Part shown: in pieces, positions 60,641 through 64,000 of the stretch | Layout of the letters: each line of letters starts with the position of its first letter | Numbering within the stretch: position 1 is the stretch's first letter | Assembly (NCBI GenBank): GCA_003550325.1 | Contig: QKWP01000420.1 | Span: 1 to 64,000, forward strand | Reading direction: 5' to 3' | DNA: 64,000 nt | Origin: Gigaspora rosea | Taxonomy: Eukaryota; Glomeromycota; Glomeromycetes; Diversisporales; Gigasporaceae | The notes under the pieces: model-generated | Database searches by the model: none | What the model was told of the DNA's origin: nothing | What the model saw: the letters and a program-made list of their open reading frames with translations, nothing else | Made by a program: the position numbers and the translations under genes

Positions 60641-62700
60641 AGACAAATTTGTCTGCAAAATTTGATTTTTGTACAATTGCTAAAAAACAAAGTAGGAGAG
60701 GTCTTTTCAAAATATATTTAATCTAATTTGGTTAGATTTAAATAATATTATTATAAGGTAATATTTGTATAAAACATGTAATGATCATTAAATACTAACT
60801 AAAAATTGCACTTATCGTGCATTACTGTGCCACACATTTATTAATTGATTAAAAAAAGTTTTATCAAATATATTGATATGTATATATAGTTTTTTTTTGA
60901 GACTAGTATATACAAAATTATTGCTTTCATGTTTTGTTCTCAAAAGGCAAGTGGTTTGTTTTTTTTTTAAATCAAAAGTGCTTATTATTTAATAATGTTA
61001 TTCATTTTTTACTAAAAATATTAATTGTGTTTAAACAAATTACAGCTTTTTTTTCCCATGAATAAATATGTACCAGACAGTATCAAAAATACAGTTATGT
61101 TCTGTGTTTAGACAATTTTTATTGTAAAGCAAAAGCTCTTATTAACTTAAAATAAATAATTCAATTTTAACTGACTTACATAGTGAAATTTACAAATATT
61201 TGAGTATAAGATAAGACAATAAATTATACTTAGTTTAAAATTAGTAATTTATATTCTAAGCGAAAATTTATTTTTTAGCTTATTTACAATAAAAAAAGAT
61301 GACAAACTACCTGTTAATTTGATAGACCCCTACGATGTTTTATTTTTTTCTTGAATATAAGTTTCTTTAGTAGATAAAGTATTTGAAGACAGTGATAATA
61401 GTAGTACTCAGATTGCAGAGTTAGCTAATAAAATAGATACAATTAATCTGAATAGTGAAAAGATTGAGTTTAATACTGCAAGATTATTACAAGTAAATGA
61501 AGAAAAAATTTGAGAAAGAGAAAGAGAAAGAGGGTATAGAAACAGAAAAGGAAAAATAATATAGTTTCAGAAAGAAAAGCTCAAATATCTGCTCAATTAC
61601 CTGTACCTCCTAATTTTAATTATCTAAAACATAATATACTGTTTCATCAAGGTTTTATTAGATTTGCCACCTGAGTTTTCTGATAATAATATTTCCCTAT
61701 ATAGATTAATTAGATTATTTTTTCCCTGATCTATTCTTACTACAATTCTAACAAATACCATAGTCAAAAAATACTGGCATTGTTGGACATTGTTGGTCTT
61801 TATTAACATTAAATGAATTAAAAATTTGGCTAGATATTGTTATATATATGGGTGTAATTAAATACCAAGAGTAACAGATTATTTGTTAGTTAATTTTAAG
61901 TATTCTAAATATAATATTACTCAAATGATATCAATAATTGTTTTCAACAAATTAAGCATTACTTACATATTTCAAGTATTAGTTCTGAAAAGCTTTATTG
62001 GTTTGATAAAATTGAGCTGCTTTCATTACATATCCAAAAAATTAGCAAACAAATTTATGTATCTGGTTCTCATATTGCAATTAACAAAATGATGATACGG
62101 GTTTCTGGACGTAGTAAACATACGTTTAGAATGAAAAACAAACCTATTTCTAAAGGATATAAAGTTATTTCCTTGTGTGAAAATGGTTATACATATGCAT
62201 TTATATATGAATTCTGTATTGAAACAAACAAAAAAGTTCTAAACATTTTTGGTCTTAATAAAACTAGATCTCTTGTATCGTATCTCATTACTTAATTATC
62301 TAATAGTTGTACATATAATGTATATATGGACAACTACGGTATTTTGCAAGTATACCCTTTTTAATTATTTGCAAATAAAAGGATATTGTACTTGTAACTT
62401 TGCACAAATTCTTAAAGAATTGAAAGTTGAAAAATCGATCAGCTAAATTGGAATATTTTATTTGATATAGTTGTTAATAATATTTTGGTAATTTTTTGGA
62501 TAAACAATGGACCTGTTCATATACTTTTAACTATTTAGATATCAAAAATAATGAGTAGAAAGTGTTAAGTTTATGTCAATGTCCTCGAGAAACAAGCTCA
62601 AATGTGAGTAATATGCAAAGTTTTTGGTAATAAAGTCCACAAAAAAATTTTAATTCCAAAAACCATTTATGATTATAATTATTTTATGAATACCATAGAC

Positions 62701-62952
62701 CAGTGTTGTCACTTGGACATTTTTTGAACATTTTGAACATTTTTTCAAATTAAAATTACTTAAAATTTTATTAAGATAATCTATTTTAATTTTTTCACCA
62801 ATGAGTCCAATACCTAAAAAAATATATAATTATATATTTTTTTAAATTACTTTATTGATTAGTTAAACATGGGACATAGGCTTGGACGATTTTGGACAAT
62901 CTTGGATGTTGGATAAAAAACATAGTATGGACACGTCCAAGTGACAACATTG
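62701..62952. mobile_element. hAT-type MITE in the piggyBac catalytic site
   Basis: The ends CAGTGTTGTCACTTGGAC and GTCCAAGTGACAACATTG are flanked by CCATAGAC (62693-62700) and CCATAGAT (62953-62960), an 8-bp duplication with one mismatch. CAGTG..CATTG ends and 8-bp duplication are hAT hallmarks. Deleting it and one duplication joins N-T-I-D-I-A-N-Q in frame, so it split the transposase exactly before the third catalytic aspartate. Confidence 0.9.
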
Positions 62953-63120
62953 CCATAGATATTGCTAACCAATTTCGCTCATATTATAACTATCAACTTA
63001 CTGCTTTATGTACTTGAATGCTTCTACTATTTTGGTTAATTGATATGGCTATTGTAAACTCATATATCGTTTATCTAAAAAATAAAAATTATTACTTAGT
63101 TTTTTTTACAAACCTTGATA

Positions 63121-63459
63121 CAGTCAACCCTCTATAAATACAATTCGTAGGGACAAGCCTACAACGTGCATTTAGGGAGGTTTGCATTTAAAGTAAGCCA
63201 ATTAAATTGCAGCTTTAAAATTGATCATCAAGTTGGTATAACTTCTACCAAAACTGTATAACCTATCTTAAATACTAAAATTTGATTGCCTATGTGCATT
63301 TAGGGAGGTTAGTGTAATATAAAATGTTATTCAAGTGAACATGCATTTACAGAATATAGAACATGCATTTAGCACTAATAACATCTTACGGAATAGAAAA
63401 AAACGTGCATTTAGGAAGGTATTGCATTTATGGAGGTTGCATTTATGGAGGTCCGACTG
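63121..63459. mobile_element. pogo/Tigger-like MITE (TA duplication)
   Basis: The left end CAGTCAACCCTCTATAAATA and, reverse-complemented, the right end CAGTCGGACCTCCATAAATG are inverted repeats. TA lies on both sides (63119-63120, 63460-63461). CAGT..CCTC.ATAAAT ends are typical of pogo/Tigger-type elements of the Tc1/mariner superfamily. The interior holds several copies of GTGCATTTAGGGAGGTT. Inserted in the piggyBac relic. Confidence 0.85.
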
Positions 63460-64000
63460 TATTTTCTATTAACTATTATAATATATATTTATATAATTAA
63501 ATTTTATTTTAACAGGTAGAACTTTTGCTTATTGGGAATTTAGATTGCAACTAGCATGGGATTTTATTAATGACACAGTAAGTACTAAACAACTGACTGC
63601 TAATAAACAACATGTAACTGAAAATTGGGCTTCTATATTAAATAAAAATTTTAAACTTCCAACTATTCACCTTTTTGTTTCAAATTATTATTCAGAATGG
63701 AGAAATGACCATGCAGCCTATATATAGTATTGGTAAGAAGCTAAAAATGATAACTGAAAAATAAATAAGAAAAATCTATCACAAAGTAATATTTGGTATA
63801 AAAAATGTAATATTGCTCTTTGCTGCAACAATTCTTGTTTATATTTTGAAGAATATTATATATATAATGAAAAATAAAAAATAAATATATATTTTAACAT
63901 ATTTGTTAATTATTAGGAGTACATACCTTGCATTAAATATTATTATCTTGTATCTTGCATATATTTGTAATATGCATTTGGTGAATATATTTAAGATATA

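Larger units (their letters stand above)
61285..63870 (+). pseudogene. piggyBac-type (DDE_Tnp_1_7) transposase, broken
   Basis: A piggyBac-like transposase in several frames. Landmarks: KIWLDIVIYMG near 61830; a block at 62083-62180 where the family's D-E-x-M reads INKMMIR followed by GRS..KNKPISKGYK; VYMDNY with the second aspartate at 62329-62331; DIANQFRSYYNYQL with the third aspartate at 62958-62960; then DMAIVNSYI (about 63047-63075). After an insertion come EFRLQLAWDFIND (about 63536-63575) and a Cys-rich tail KCNIALCCNNSC (63802-63840), as in piggyBac C-termini. Known family role: cut-and-paste transposition at TTAA. Here the first catalytic aspartate is replaced by asparagine, stops and shifts are frequent, and two elements interrupt it. 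Termini were not found. Confidence 0.8.

Noticed and set aside
63500..63516. Possible intron end (TTTTAACAG before GTAGAACT) in the piggyBac relic
   Set aside because: No matching donor could be placed and the upstream break is already explained by the TA-flanked element; left undecided.
1..64000. CRISPR arrays, operons, prokaryotic promoters and terminators
   Set aside because: The tandem repeats lack spacers of CRISPR type, and gene structure, LINEs and composition are eukaryotic.

Overview
The window looks like nuclear DNA of a very AT-rich fungus. The best fit is an arbuscular-mycorrhizal fungus of the Rhizophagus type (Glomeromycotina). This is inferred from three things: extreme A+T content with long homopolymer runs; decayed LINEs carrying endonuclease, reverse transcriptase and RNase H segments; and hAT and piggyBac relics packed with palindromic non-autonomous elements. 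No rRNA, convincing tRNA, CRISPR array, bacterial operon or riboswitch was seen. There are two runs of N (11739-12431 and 32770-32806).

Layout. 0.4-2.5 kb: a hAT transposase pseudogene on the minus strand, split by a 183-bp MITE with its own 8-bp target duplication. 2.8-6.6 kb: minisatellites and short inverted-repeat elements. 6.9-8.5 kb: a palindromic element whose centre holds a GC-rich ~1 kb insert that looks like a tRNA-headed SINE. 9.4-16.7 kb: palindromes, several nested in one another, plus a leucine-rich-repeat gene fragment and an assembly gap. 16.7-22.7 kb: a decayed plus-strand LINE, itself hit by at least three smaller elements. 23.8-24.7 kb: an 877-bp foldback element with a perfect 9-bp target duplication.

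25-38 kb is repeat-poor and contains the only gene I would call intact: a 229-residue Ser/Thr-rich intronless protein at 31576-32265, with a candidate PP1-binding motif. 38.4-47 kb returns to repeats: a minus-strand LINE relic broken up by palindromes and hAT-type MITEs. 47-61 kb is mostly AT-rich sequence without recognisable genes, with a few small inverted-repeat elements. 61.3-63.9 kb is a piggyBac transposase relic interrupted by a hAT-type MITE exactly at a catalytic aspartate and by a pogo/Tigger-like element.

The window reads as a record of insertions. Autonomous transposons landed first, decayed partly through G-to-A and C-to-T changes that removed catalytic residues, and were then targets for short palindromic elements. 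Several target-site duplications are clear enough to give insertion order. I see no cooperating gene cluster or metabolic system.
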